Of a DNA stretch of 64,000 bases, positions 31,609-45,500 are shown in pieces (positions within the stretch are counted from its first letter, which is position 1; each line of letters opens with the position of its first letter). The stretch is from Symbiodinium natans. Its lineage: Eukaryota; Sar; Dinophyceae; Suessiales; Symbiodiniaceae. The stretch spans positions 142,501 to 206,500 of the forward strand of contig CAJNDS010002559.1 in NCBI GenBank assembly GCA_905221605.1, written 5' to 3'. Below the pieces are notes generated by a model. It did no database searches. It was given only the letters and a program-made list of their open reading frames with translations, and was not told the DNA's origin. Made by a program: the position numbers and the translations under genes.

Positions 31609-31632
31609 TCCCTCTCTCTCCTTCTCTCTCTG
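31560..31632 (+). repeat. (CT)n microsatellite
   Basis: About 70 bp of CT with scattered A and C. Confidence 0.95.
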
Positions 31633-31743
31633 AACCCTAAAAACCCCTACAACTCCTACAGTAGCCTCAGTGACCCCTAGCCCTAAACCCTAAACCCTAA
31701 ACCCCAAACCCTAAAACCCTAAACCCTAAACTCCGAGCCCCTA

Positions 31744-33487
31744 CTGTTGATGGACGAAATCCTGCATCGCTTTTATTATGCAGGTCATCCCTTCCAAACC
31801 CTGAATCTTAACATTGCTACCCTTGCAATGCTTCGAAATTGCATGTGTGTGAATGACCGAAATCCTGCATCACCCATATGCGCACGCAACATTGAAATTC
31901 GAGGGGCGCGGGGAGCTCGATTACCAACCGTCGCACACGTGTAACGTAGGGGGTCATGCAAGATTTCGTCCATCAACAGACTCGGACAAGATATTTTACT
32001 GACTTGGCAAGAGTTGTTGCCGGAATGGCTTTTGGGAAGAATGTCGGAGATGTACCTTTGGCAGATTCAAGCCGAAGCTCTCCTCTTGCTCGGGTGTGGC
32101 CAAGCGCCAAAGAGCAGAAGTGCCGCATTTTTCAAGTTTCAAATTCGTTTCCGTAGTTTCAAATTAGTTTCAAAATAGTTTCAAAATCCAGTTGCAAAAT
32201 CGCTGTTAAGGGGAAACAGCATTTTTCTACGCGCAATTCAAAAAAAATGAAGGAATCTCAGAGGTTCCTGGTTTTCAAAAAGCGCGGACAGAAACTGCAG
32301 TTCCCCTTAACTGCGATTTTGCAACTGGATTTTGAAACTAATTTGAAAGTGATTGGAACTAATTTGATACTATGGAAACAATTTGAAACTTGAAAAATGC
32401 CATATTCCGGACTTCCCGTTCCTCACACAAGGCCCTCAGTTGACTTTGGCCAGCCGTGACTAGAGACCAGAGTTTCCGAAAATTTGCAGTCTCCAGACTG
32501 TTGATGGACGAAATCCTGCATCGCTTTTATTATGCAGGTCATCCCTTCCAAACCCTGAATCTTAACATTGCTACCCTTGCAATGCTTCGAAATTGCATGT
32601 GTGTGAATGACCGAAATCCTGCATCACCCATATGCGCACGCAACATTGAAATTCGAGGGGCGCGGGGAGCTCGATTACCAACCGTCGCACACGTGTAACG
32701 TAGGGGGTCATGCAAGATTTCGTCCATCAACAGACTCGGACAAGATATCTTACTGACTTGGCAAGAGTTGTTGCCGGAATGGCTTTTGGGAAGAATGTCG
32801 GAGATGTACCTTTGGCAGATTCAAGCCGAAGCTCTCCTCTTGCTCGGGTGTGGCCAAGCGCCAAAGAGCAGAAGTGCCGCATTTTTCAAGTTTCAAATTC
32901 GTTTCCGTAGTTTCAAATTAGTTTCAAAATAGTTTCAAAATCCAGTTGCAAAATCGCTGTTAAGGGGAAACAGCATTTTTCTACGCGCAATTCAAAAAAA
33001 ATGAAGGAATCTCAGAGGTTCCTGGTTTTCAAAAAGCGCGGACAGAAACTGCAGTTCCCCTTAACTGCGATTTTGCAACTGGATTTTGAAACTAATTTGA
33101 AAGTGATTGGAACTAATTTGATACTATGGAAACAATTTGAAACTTGAAAAATGCCATATTCCGGACTTCCCGTTCCTCACACAAGGCCCTCAGTTGACTT
33201 TGGCCAGCCGTGACTAGAGACCAGAGTTTCCGAAAATTTGCAGTCTCCAGACTGTTGATGGACGAAATCCTGCATCGCTTTTATTATGCAGGTCATCCCT
33301 TCCAAACCCTGAATCTTAACATTGCTACCCTTGCAATGCTTCGAAATTGCATGTGTGTGAATGACCGAAATCCTGCATCACCCATATGCGCACGCAACAT
33401 TGAAATTCGAGGGGCGCGGGGAGCTCGATTACCAACCGTCGCACACGTGTAACGTAGGGGGTCATGCAAGATTTCGTCCATCAACAG
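31744..33487. mobile_element. Composite of three 236-bp TIR units and two 518-bp spacers
   Basis: The unit CTGTTGATGGACGAAATC...GATTTCGTCCATCAACAG (236 bp; 24-bp terminal inverted repeat with one mismatch) occurs at 31744-31979, 32498-32733 and 33252-33487. The spacers (31980-32497, 32734-33251) are almost identical, giving a 754-bp tandem period. TA flanks the whole composite at 31742-31743 and 33488-33489. Inner units lack their own TA pair, so the block either moved as one unit or grew in place by unequal exchange. Small open frames inside are by-products of the inverted repeat. On the right it touches the exon at 33488-33523. Confidence 0.9.
32118..32400. repeat. Large foldback inside the spacer
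   Basis: CATTTTTCAAGTTTCAAATT at the left is mirrored by AATTTGAAACTTGAAAAATG at the right; arms of about 110 bp also pair CCAGTTGCAAAATCGC with GCGATTTTGCAACTGG. Many TTTCAAA motifs. The same foldback recurs at 32872-33154. It may be a separate element nested in the spacer. Confidence 0.85.
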
Positions 33488-33523
33488 TATGGCCTCGTGC
33501 GAGGGGTTCGCTACGAAAGGATA
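33488..33523 (-). CDS. Exon of the Mrp-like gene, cut by the TIR composite
   Basis: Acceptor CTCCTTGCAG, frame [12 protein letters not shown] ending exactly at the TA next to the inverted-repeat composite. Across the composite (restoring one TA) the frame would go on as GARS before a TTTAGGG unit, so the element may sit inside coding sequence or serve as the intron start. Confidence 0.65.
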
Positions 33524-36500
33524 CTGCAAGGAGTTGGCCGGATGGAAGGAAGCCGGTGCCTGGCAGCTTTAGGGTTTAGGTTTTAGGGTTTAGGGTTTGG
33601 GGTTTAGGGTTTAGGGTTTAGGGTTTGGGGTTTAGGGTTTAGGGTTTAGGGTTTCGGGTTTATTGTTTCGGAAACCCCCAGATGGCGTTACAAAGAGAAC
33701 TGTTATCTTTAAGTGGGCTCCTAGCTGTAGTTTGGGGGAGTGTATTCGGATGGTTTAGGGCTTAGGGTTTAGGGTTTAGGGTTAGGTTTGGAGGGCTGCG
33801 TGTCTAGTGTTGCTATGCCAGCTGTGTGTACAGCAACTCAAGGGGTTTAGAGAGCCCATGACCCTTGGGTATTCCTAGACTGTCTACAGTCGTATTTACA
33901 CCCCAAAGCCTCAAGCCCCTCCAGCACAGCCCGCTCAGTCACTGAATGCCTAGGTTTGCCAACATAACCCTCGAAGAAAAATGTAAATAAGATCATCATA
34001 AGATTGAAAAATCGAAATTCTCAAGGTCGTGGTCTCAGCCCTGCGACCGCAAACCTAGACAGCCTTGAAAGATTGTTCGGTCTCCGCAAACGCCTCCCGA
34101 CAATTGTAGTTCATATGTATCTATATATATATATAATATGTATGTATATATATATACATACATATATATATATATATACATGTCGCCATATACCGGTTAA
34201 CCTTCAACCCTAAACCCCTAAATTCCTGGAACACCTCACCCCGGTCCTGCGACAGCTTTGGGTCCAAAGGGAGGTCCACGAGGCCCACTGACTGCTCTGC
34301 CAAGTACGAGGTGAGGCCCTCCAGCCTCGAGGTTTAGGGGCTCTAGGGTTCTCAAGGTTTAGGGTTTAAGGCTTAAGGTTTAGAAAGTTGATAAAGCTTC
34401 GGGTTTAGGGCTTAGAAAGTTTAGGGTTTAGGGTTTAAGTCGTAGGTTTTTCAAAGTTAAGGGTCTTAAGTTTAAGGTTTATGGCTAAGAAAGCGCAGGG
34501 TTTTGGGTTTGTAGGTTTTAGGGTTCAGATCAGCACGAAATTGAGGGTCAGTAAGGTCAGGGGGCCAGGAGTTTCGGGTTGCGAGATTAGCGCTATCAAG
34601 CCTTGTGCCTGTCTGCTTCAGGCTAGTCCCAGGTCTAGGGGTTTAGGATTTAGGGTTTAGGGTTTAAGGTTTAGGGTTTAGGGCTGGGGGGTTGTGGCAC
34701 TGAGGATTTGGGGTTTAGGGAGCCGTGGGATTGCAGAGGTGTAACTAGGGCCCAGAGCAAGGCGAGTTCACGGTTAAGGGTGTACCTAAGCCCCCAAGTC
34801 TTATGGTTACGTCTGTACAAACATATATTTAATAAATAATTTATAAATAAATAAATAAACACATCATGCACCCCCCCCCGCCACACACTAAAGGATCATG
34901 CCCTGCATTAGGGGCCTATGGGCAATTTTTGAAGTGTTTAAACTTGCTGAACCCAAAGCCCCAAACCACCTAAACCCTCAACCTTGAAATCTGGAACACC
35001 GCAGACCCTAAACTTTAAGCCCGACCCTGTACCCTGAACCATGAACCCTGAACCCTAAACCCTAAACCCTAAACCCTAAACCGGAATCCGTGGAAATCTC
35101 AGAGTTTCAACCTGGGGAGTCCGGCGCTGGGTCCACGAAGAGAGCTTGCGAGTGTTGGCATGCCTTCAGGAAGGGCTTAGGGTTTAGGGGTTTAGGGGTT
35201 TAGGGTTTAGGGGTTAGGGTTTAGGGGTTTTAGGGGTTCAGGGATGAAGCTTCACGGCTTTGCTGTGATCTTGCGCAGCAGCTCTGAATGTTTTGATTTC
35301 AGCCTCCCTAAACCCTAAACCCTGAACCCTGAACCCTAAACCCTAAACCCTAAACCCTCGAAGGCTCGAGGGCTTTGTCAGATGCGAAGAGCAGCTCTGG
35401 ACCGACCAGGGCCACCCCATGCCGTTTCAGGCCCGAAACCCTAAACCCTAAACCCTAAACCCTGAACCCTAAAACCCTAAACCCTAAACCTAAACTCTAT
35501 AGACCCTAAAGCCTTAACCCTAAACCCTAACCCTAGACCCTAAACAGCAACCCTAACCTCTTCTTTTTAGCGCATAACTCGGCCTAAACACACTTTTGCA
35601 GCAAGCGGTGTCGTTACTGGAGTGCGGTTGTGCAGAAAGGACCCCATGACCCAAACCTGAAAGCTCCCGCAAAGTTAGCCACCCCAACGGCCACAATCCA
35701 AGAACATGAGTCGCACAAGGTGGTTTAGGGTTTAGGGTTTAGGGTTTAGGGTTTATGGTTTAGGGTTTAGGGTTTAGGGTTTCGTGTTTAGGGGGTTCAC
35801 TTCGACTCGGAGGCTTCTGGGCTGAATTGTTCAGGGCTTAGGAAGGCAAGCGAATCCTCTCCCAGCAAGTCTAAGTGTCTAAGTCTATGTATGTGGCAGG
35901 GGGAGGATGGACATATATGTATATATATATGTATATCACATATACCGCTAAACCCTAAACCCTAAACCCCCTAAACCCTAAACCCTAAACCCTAAAACCC
36001 AAACCCTAAACCCTAAACCCTAAAACCCAAACCCTAAATCATAGCTGACCATTGTAATTCTGCTTCAGGGCCCCCCCCCCCCCCCCTCTCAGATCAACAT
36101 TCCACTTCAGGGTTTGTACCTTGTTGTCCTGGAAGCTACTTATCATTATTGCTTAAGTCTATGCAATGATGTAAGTGCTAGGAATGCAGCGAAACGCTGA
36201 TTGAGAGTTCCCGCTGGCTACTATTCTTTTTGAAACCCATCAGGATTTGCAAAATAGAATTCTTGTATGCGCGCTCAGTCTGTTTTCTCCTTGCTGCACA
36301 TGTGCATTTTCTACGCGACCTATCTTTTCCTTCGCTTGTTCTTGGCATTGGTGGCGTCCTTTGCCCACACGTAGCACATAAACCAAGCTTGCATCTGGGA
36401 TCTTTTTTTGGCAGCCAGCTTTGCGAGGCTGTTCTTGCTTTCGTCGATCTGCGTAGCATCAAGATTGGGATTGTAACTCGCGCTTGTCGAGGCCCTGAGT

Positions 36501-39500
36501 GTTCTGCACAGCAGCCCCAACAAAAACGACTAAGTTGATCAAATACTAAACGATGCTTCGAAACCTCCTATACAGCTGCAAGCAACTTCCCCTCGTACAG
36601 CTGGCCGCCTGTTAGTTTCACTTGATAGTGCGGCAGAGTAGTTGTCTTGTGGACCACATGCAAGGGCTGAACCTCGCTTGGCATCGGGTATCTGTCTTTC
36701 AGATACTGCGGAATTGTTGTAGTCTCTGACAGCAGCCGGCGACTCTGGCGGTTTGCGTCCCCCGCATTCACCGCCTCCTCTGCCTGTGTGTCGCCGTCGT
36801 GGTTTTGATTCGGTTCCTCCTCTTTGTTTCCTGTGTCGGCATCATCCTGCACAAATGTTGCGAACTGCAGTACTGTTAGCATATTTGCTGAGTGCGTATT
36901 TTTGCTGTTTGTCCTCGTCCTCCGCATCGATGTCACCCAGCATGTTCCTTGCAAACTCGACAGCAGGATCGTCTGGATCCAGCAAACCATCAGGCACCTG
37001 CTCGGTTATTCTTATCATGTCTGTTGAAGATTAACAAAAGAAGCTGCACCACCGAAGGCCTCATTTTCGCTCTCGGCATCCTTTTCATTTTTGGCTTTCC
37101 CCTTTCTTCTCTTATCATCCATTTCTTCCAGTTTTTTGATTAAAGCTTCGATGACCTCGGCAGAGCACGCCGACGTAACCTCGTCCAACTTCAAGAGCAT
37201 CTTTATCTTGTACGTCTTGGTGTTGTTCTTGCGGCACTGCAACCCATACTTTTGAAGCAAGCAGGAAAGATTGTCGGAGGTGAGCCTGGCAATGCTGTGT
37301 GTTCTTACCAGGAAAACAAGGGCGGAGACACCACTCATTCCCCTGCGAAGGATGCATGCGAATCCCAACTTTGTCGACAGTGCAGTAGGCAACCAATGCA
37401 GCGTGTACTCGAAGATTGTTACCTGACAGCAGCTCGAAATCAACTATGAAGGGCTGCAACCAGCGATTGTTGATTTAGGTGATGCAACATGATTTTCTCT
37501 AAGCACAAGAAACATCACTGCTGCCTCTGAAATCTCCATGAGGAGCTTGAGCACTGGCTTCCTGGGCTTAGTGTCTTGTCTTCTTCTTTGAGGTTACTTC
37601 TATTTTCTTGGAATTGCACTAGCACTCATATCAAAGCTACGCAACATTGCACCTGGCAGCTTTGACGATTCAAAAGTCAGAGCTTTGACTTGCTCTCCTT
37701 CTTTAAGGGGATCGAGGCAGCATCTGTACTCGGTTGCGCGTGCCATGACCTTGGTCTCGTCCGCAGGCTGCGCAGGCAAGGCGTTGCGAAACACCAGACT
37801 GATCTCCCGCAGCGGCAACACCTTAGCAAGAAAAAGAACAGCAGCAGTAAAACATGTTTGTGAATGCTGCTGCAAAGCAAAGGTATGCGCTTCCCGTGCG
37901 AACAGGACACGTAGAGAAGAGCAGGATTGTTTCCCAAGCATAAGTAGAACTTATCCCTGAGCTTCAGCAATGTTCCGCGCTGCATCACGTTGGGGGCCCA
38001 GAAATTCTCGCTTTCCGCGACCGCATCTTTTCCCTGCCTCAGCTTCTATCACCGCAGTTTATGTTAAGTAACAGATCTCACAATTAGCAGACCAGCTGCG
38101 AATCTGCCTGGAGCAAGCCCTGGAACCAGTTCAGTTGGCTTTTGCAGTGATTGAAGGCTGACGTCGAAGGAAACGGTTTCAGAATCGCATCCATATCCAG
38201 ATCATCACCTGGGATCTTCTTGGTTTCTAAGCGTTCTTTGAACACGACACAATATATAAAGGCACAAGCGAGAAAAATCATTTACAGTAATATCATGTCG
38301 AATTGCTGCTGCTTGCTGAGTTGGGGTGCCATATTTTGGGTTTGATACCACGCACATTCGTTCCCTCGAAGTCAGCTGACTCCAGGGATACTGTCTTGGG
38401 GCCGTCCTGGGTACACATCCGTTTCTGGAAGGAACGGATGGCGCAGCATTGAAGATTACACATGGCTGACTCGTTGTTCTTCGTGGAACGCAGCACGCTG
38501 TCTTGTATGCTGGCGAACACATCCTCCACGTTGGAGGAGCCACCTACCTTTGGGTGCCAAGCAAGCAGGAGCTGCTTCACGCTTTCATTCACTTTCCACT
38601 CATTTTGCTGCATAAACAGATTCACTTCTCGAAAGCAGCGGTAGCCAACCCATGGACAGGCTTTGTATAAGATTTCGCGGGCGGTCTTGTCGTCCTCCAT
38701 TTTCAGGACAAGGTTCCATTCTGCCTGCATTTCCTGCGCGATCTGTTTCTGAACGAACAACTTTTCCTGGTTTTCGGAAGCATCCAAAACCAGAGCGGCA
38801 GCTTTGCTGGGAGGGCTTTGCAAATACAAAGAGTACAGTGTCAACTCCATCATGCACGTCAGCGTTGCATGCAAGTGATCCCACAGGAGGCAGTCAGCAG
38901 CCTCGGCTCTTCGCTTGATCACAGCCATCACCTGCTGCATGTTATCCATGAAAACACACACATTGACTGTGCTTATTTTAATTTCCAAATCAAGCAGAGG
39001 CTTGCGGCTAGTCCGCGACTAGTGTCTTTTTGTTTTGGGTCTCTCCTGTGCATGTGGACGGCTGCTTCCCTTTTTCTGGGTTTGGGGTTTTGCACTGCTA
39101 CCAAATCATCATATAGGTTCCTTCTGCGAATCTGAGGATTGCACTCTTTCTTCTGTTTGCATGATGTTTCAGTCACTGCAAGATTACCTCAATCACTCGA
39201 CTCTTCTAGGGCAGCGGAAAGTCCGCGCCAGTGACTTGAGCGGATTGGCCGCCTTTTCCAGTACTTACACCAGCAGCACAATCACTCTTGATCTCTTCAC
39301 GAACCGTGCTGTTCTTGTTTTTCTTTCTGCGGATTTGCGTACGGCGGTCTGGCTTCTACGTTCCAGCACTTCATCTAATAACTTGCAAGTAAATTATGGC
39401 TGCAGGAGCACGACAGCAAAAGGCATGGGTGGCATGACCCAGCACCTTTGTTTAAAGAGTCCACAGCAGGAAACAGAAATCACTCGCTATGTTACAAGCT

Positions 39501-42500
39501 ACTTCCTTGGATCAGCGCGTAGTAGACACGAATCTTGCGCCTGAAGTGATACACCATTGCTTCCCACTTTCTCTTGCTGAACTTGGCCTGCGGTATCTTC
39601 GGTGTAACTGGCGGAGACTCTATGCCCTCCACGTCCTGGAAGCCCAAATTTTTCGACTTCAGGACACAGGATACCAGCTGATACTCGTCGGAGCGCTTGA
39701 TGGCACATATGGCGAGGTGACGCTTGAGTTTCTTCTCTTCCTCTGTTAGCAGGCGCGGTTCGGTCGAGGAAGACTGCGCGGAATCCATAGCTCTTTGATG
39801 CTTAGTGTCGACTGAGCCAAATGTTCTGTGAAGAAGGAACAGCAACGTGTTTTCATCAGACCACATAATGTCTAGTAGCTAGCCCAACAGCGGTGAGGCC
39901 TGGGTGCCGTTGATATCTTCCAGACGCAAATCGACAGCCATATCCAGTCGAGACATGCTCTCAACGCTGAAAGCGTCAACCAGCACGTTGTTCACGACGG
40001 CTGCATACTTGGGGCTGTTGCAGAAGAGAGTGTGCTCGTGCACAGCGAAGTTCGTGGCTTTGTTGCTTTGCTTGGCGATATGCAAGAAACTCACATTCAA
40101 GTATGAACAATGTGCGAGACTGCAACTAACTACTGGGCAGATTGCAGGCATGGCACGAGCCAAAGAACCATGTCGCACCATGGCTTGCAAATGTGACTCA
40201 AGGAACTGAAAAGTCGATGAGCTTCCTCGTCCAGTAAGGCCTTGCTTCAGGAATACAGGACAGGAAAATCAATCTAGAACGAGGGGTACGAGCCTTCATG
40301 CAGAGGTCCACCACCTTCTCGTAGTCTTCCCCTCCTTCTCCTTTTCCGCATTGCACAAATGGATTGCGACCGACCTGTTGCGTTTCACACTCATGTGACA
40401 TGGGAACATGCAGCATTTCACAGTGTTTCGCCTCCATGCCAGCCCACGTAAGGATCAAAAGCGTCGCTGTGTAGTACGGGCCGAAAATATTCGCGCAGAA
40501 GGCCCAGCTGCACCATCGTTTCTGTTCATGTAGGGGTCCTTGTCGCCTGGCTAAAAATCGAAACTTGGATTTCAAAATTACAGGTTCAAAACCATGGTGT
40601 GCAGCCAATCTTCTTGCACACTTTGTGTAGAACAGCAACGACGCGGTCGAAGTTCAGAGAGGCGTCCTCTTCCACTTTGAACCCGTTCCTATGCTGCGAA
40701 CACAGCAAGAAGAAGTTTGCGGATTGGGGCTGTCTGCTTGTCCAGTTTCTCTTCCAGTATGGCGTCCCCGAAGAGTTGTTGTAAAATGTCACCAGAAGAA
40801 GCCTGAGAGATGCTGACATTCAATGCAAGATGACGTGATAAGCACACTCTCAGGAGTGCAGCCGAATTGCCACGCTCAAATATCGGTGCCCGGCTTGCGA
40901 CCAGGCCTGTCCTGTCCGGCCTGTCCGCCACGGACTCCGGCGGGCTTTCATTAACCAGCCTGTCAGCACCTGACATCCTCAGGTGTCTGCTCGTATTTGC
41001 AAGGTCTCATGGCCCATCATAGATTGAGGCCAGCAGCGTCTGACGCCAGCCGTGCAGTTGATGACTTTCAAGTAGTGGTTCTGCACTTTATGCCTCACGA
41101 GCTGCTACATGACGACAGGTTTTTTTGTTCCGACAGCGCTAAAAGCCGTCTAGAAACACCTCATCGCGAGAGAAGGCGACAGGATATCCCTTGCCAGCAA
41201 GGAATTGGTAGGCAGCGTAAAGGGGACCGCCTTGGTCTGCCTGCAAGACTAAGCGCATGATGTCCGTCGAGATCTGCTCCCACTCTGCTCGTCCCGTTTC
41301 AGTGTGGCACAAGAAAGAGTACTTTCCGTAAGTCAGGCGGGCGAGCTTGTTCGAGGGATCGGCACCTTTCAAACCAACATGTGGCCTCACCAATTCCACA
41401 GACAACAAATTCGTCATGCGCACCACGGCTTGTAGATGTTCTCTGGAAGCCAGTCGTTCCTGATGCACTTTGCTGATTGTCTTGGGCCTGAGCCGTGACA
41501 GCAAAAGCGGATTGTACTTTGAACACACCACATGACTGCGTGTGAGCCGGGTCACATCTGTGCCAGAGTTGCTTGTTTGTTCCTGCTGCGATCGAAGTTG
41601 GCAGATAAATTGTCGGCTGCCTTCTGCAGTTCCTCCATTTTTGTTTCCACTGAGGCTGTGCTGCACAGCAAATCACTCATTCTCTGCAGAACAAAGCTGA
41701 CCATGGTGTCGTTCACCGACACCAGTGGCAACCAGACCTGATTGTATCTGCGTTCGAAAGGAAAGAGAAACTGCTTTAAAATCTTGAACTAGTGGTGCAC
41801 CGAGAAGCATCCGCTTTTGCTTTCGGGGAAGCATCAGAGATGATGTTTAGACTCTTGAACATGGCATTGTCCAGTTCCTGCAAAACCAAGACGCTTCTTT
41901 GACTCAGAAGACTTACGCAACAGGGCGTCCTTCTTCAATTCCGTGGCCGATCTGCTGAAGTACCGAAAAGCGAAGTCACAGCTCAACCTGAGAAAAGTGA
42001 ATCAGCAGTCATTCTTCAAGCAGCAGGCGCAGCAGGAAGAGCTTATTACTTGCAAGGCGAAGGGCCTGTGATAGTGGGCTGGACACATGTCACCCAGACC
42101 CAGATCGAACAAGCTCTGTTCGGATCCTTGTGTGTTGAAGCCACTGGATCTCGCCAGAAAGCGTTCCAACGCCATGATGTCTTTCAGCTTTGGCTGTTTC
42201 TTTAGAGCTCGGCCATCCCTTTGCTGCAAGGGCTGAAACATGTACAGCACATTGGCGCCAGTAACACTAAGCATACAAGGGGCGTTCGCGCGGGATGGAA
42301 AGAATCAGCTTCTCCTGGCAATGGGACCTCCTTGTCTAACTGCAAAGGCAAATTCTCTTCCGCTTTCTGTGCGAGGATGTGCACGATGCGCTTCTGGATG
42401 CGAGAAGCAGAAAGTTGGTCCTGCGTAGTGGAATTTCGTATCTGTACTCTTGTGCGCTAACACAACAGCAACGTGTGGATCCGTGTTCCTGGCAGACTTT

Positions 42501-45500
42501 GTCTTGGAATGGAGCACGAAGAACGAAGAACAGCAAATCCCATGTTCGAACACCTTGGTCAATGAGATTTTACGCGACCGGTCTGACTGCATCATCCGTC
42601 GCCTGAATTCATCTTCCGCTGCGCTGCTGTCAACATAGGAAACTTCGCCCACCTGCAAAGTTGTAATGTGTCACATAACGACACTCACGACCCCCCCACA
42701 TGCCTCTCCTGCCATCCCACGCAGTCAAGAAAGCGCGAAAGACTCTCCAAATCTACATCGTGGTCGACACATCTCACCTCGCCTCAGCAAAGAAGCAGAG
42801 CAAGAATCATTTTGCAAAAAGAGGCAAGCGGCAGTCTCTGGATAGTCAAGACACAAGCTGGAATGTTTGGCAGAAGAGCAAGCGTCATGTTGCCGGGGCA
42901 TGCTGCCGAAATCATAGATTGGAAAAGAAGCATTGCTCCCTTCTGCAGGTCAGGCTTGCAGCCGCGAATCTGGAGCACGGAAGCTGCCTGAGCACGGTGC
43001 ACTTTCGCCCCTACATGTGTGTAAGTTTAACATAATGTATGACAAGAAGCCACAAAAAGAAGTCCCACCATCGTGACGGCGTCGAAAGCAAAGCGAACTG
43101 TTTGTGCTGAGGGTGTGGACAGCTTGCCTTTGTATTCGGAACCACGAATGATGTGTTTCGGTATGCTGATTCTCCATTTGGCTGCAATCTCTGCCGTGAT
43201 GTTGTTCTCCCTGAGAAAAAAAATCATTTACGCCGTACAACCAAAACCCAAACAGACTGACGAGCTCAAAAGAGTAGCGCATCCAAGGAGCAACTTGGAA
43301 TACCAATTGAAGAAGGGTTGTTTTCTCTTCAACAAAGGCCAAAGCTGCTGTATACGGAAGAAGCAGCGGTAACCGTCTGATGAATCGGCTTCCCCAACCT
43401 TGCACAAAGACTCTTGCCCTTCATAGGATGAAACCGGCGTTTCTCGCTTGCCAGCAAGCAACCATGTGAGTCTGCAGCACACCCTTCAACCCTTCAGTTG
43501 TGCGCAGGTACATCGTCTCGTTCCGTGTGTACTTGCTGGGGCTTGCCACTTCCTGGACGGCATCCTCTGACGCTTCGTCTTGCCGTAGCACTAAGACATC
43601 CACGGCTTGCTGCTGCTGTTGCATGTGCTCGGGTAAACGTGGTCGCAAGAACAGTCCGATGGCTGCTGCTTCTGCACGATGAGCATCCAACAGAGCCTCT
43701 CAGAAGGTTGCGATTACTAGCAAGGTGCTTCCATGTCATGACCGGTAGAAACCCGCCTCCCAGTCTGACAGAGGTAGCGTGCCGTCATCGCAACGCCCCG
43801 TCGTCATTGCTCTGTCGTCAAGTAGACGAAGCTTCTTCAAGAACCTCTCTCCAAGGTTCCTCTTTTCCTCTTTGTCCGTAGTCCTTGTGTGCGTGCAGAA
43901 CGCACAAACGAAGTGGAACGCTGAAACGCAAAAACAGCAGCCTGCCTTGACATTTCCTCAATTCTCTCCTTGAGCCATTTCTCCATCCTTGGTTGCATTT
44001 TACGTTTCCACATCGTGCGGTGTACCGGCCCCGAACGGTTTGCATTCCGCATCAGGCCGTGTGTCGCCGCGACGTGGTCGCCACGTGGCGGCAGTAGATG
44101 GGCTGAAGTGGAACGCTGTCCTGATGTGGAACGCAGGCGATGTGGAACGGTCTAAAGCAGCATTTTTGCCGAGACCTATGCAAATTCACGTTTTTAGGGG
44201 GTTTTGCATTTCATGGTTCCACTTCAGCCCGTGTGCAGACGCGTCCTACTCACCACGTGGCGTGCGGAAACGCCTCCCTGCACCCACGTGTCCGTCGAAG
44301 TGGAACGCTGTTCAGCTGCGAGCCTGAGGAAGAACGACTCACGCATGTGGAACGCAGAAATGCCAAAAGGCCTTCCAGAGCCCGGGCAACCCTCGCAATA
44401 CTAAAAATGAAAGAAAACCACCAGGACAGAATTGAGACCTGAATTGGGAAGCCAGGAGACGCAGCCGGCACTGCCACCGTGCGCACCCATGGGGCAGAAA
44501 CAAAAGGTTCCGTGTCTTGGGAAATAGAAGCAAAGTCCCGACTAGCTTAGGGAGGATTGCGTGAAACCTGCCAGAAACACTCTTAGTCGATACGATGTTG
44601 CATAGAGAAACATCTCAACTCCTTGACTGCAAAACTGACAAATGCATCTTCCAGACGGAAGCAGCCGTCCTAGCTGGTGTCCTGGCTGCAAGAGTGCAGA
44701 CCTTTTTTTCGTAGAGGAACAGGCTCTGTCACTGGAGGCTCTATGGATGCTGCGTCCGCGTCAAGACATCCCGGTCCCCAGCAAACACAAGTCTTGGAAG
44801 AGATGTCCTTTGCTATCTTGCTTGCCTCGAAGTCAGACATCTCCTGTTGTGGAAAACCACTGGGTCTCATTGTGTAGCTCAGGGTGGGCAAGCAAATCTC
44901 ACTTCATGAGTCCTGTGCGTGATGTGCCAGGTTCAGAAGAAGACGTCTCCTGAAAGGAGCGGGTCCAAGTAGATCAGGTTACATACCGCAGTGTTGCACA
45001 CACACACACACACACAGTACTCCTTGACCGCAAGAGGCCAAGCAAGGAAGAGCTTCTTGCCCTTGATCGTGAGGTCATAAAACCATTTCTGAGCATCGGC
45101 ACCCAGCATACTCGAGATGTCTCCTGCATGCATATTCCCATGGTCAGCACTGTTGTAGTCTAGATTACAGAACAACGCACAAAGCAAAAGCCTGGTTCCA
45201 TATCTGCAAGATTCTCCAACGCATCGGACAGCGTCAGGATGTCTTCACTGACTAAGATGCGCATCATGCACAGCAGGTCGTTCCTTGGCTAACATGAGCG
45301 TCGCAATCATGCTTGCAACATCACAAGAGTTGGAGACTGCGAGCAAGCACTGAAAGAATCCTAGCGGAATGAGCAAAGACAAGAGTCTTGGAAGCGGATC
45401 CAGGCAGCACGGAGAGCAAATCATCACCGAGCTTGCCACGAAGAGTGTCAAGCTCAGAAGCATATGCTTCTTCTGCTCTCTGCTGGTTGCTGCTGTCTTG

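Noticed and set aside
31744-33487. CRISPR-like array
   Set aside because: Only three repeats, 236 bp long, with identical spacers. This is a transposon-derived tandem repeat in a eukaryotic genome.
31747-33529. Small duplicated genes (MMDEILH and similar)
   Set aside because: The same short peptide is read from both strands because it lies in the terminal inverted repeat; there is no other sign of coding.
39035-39544. Plus-strand 169-codon frame
   Set aside because: It opposes minus-strand coding pieces of the nested gene and shows no motif; judged a shadow, though it is long.
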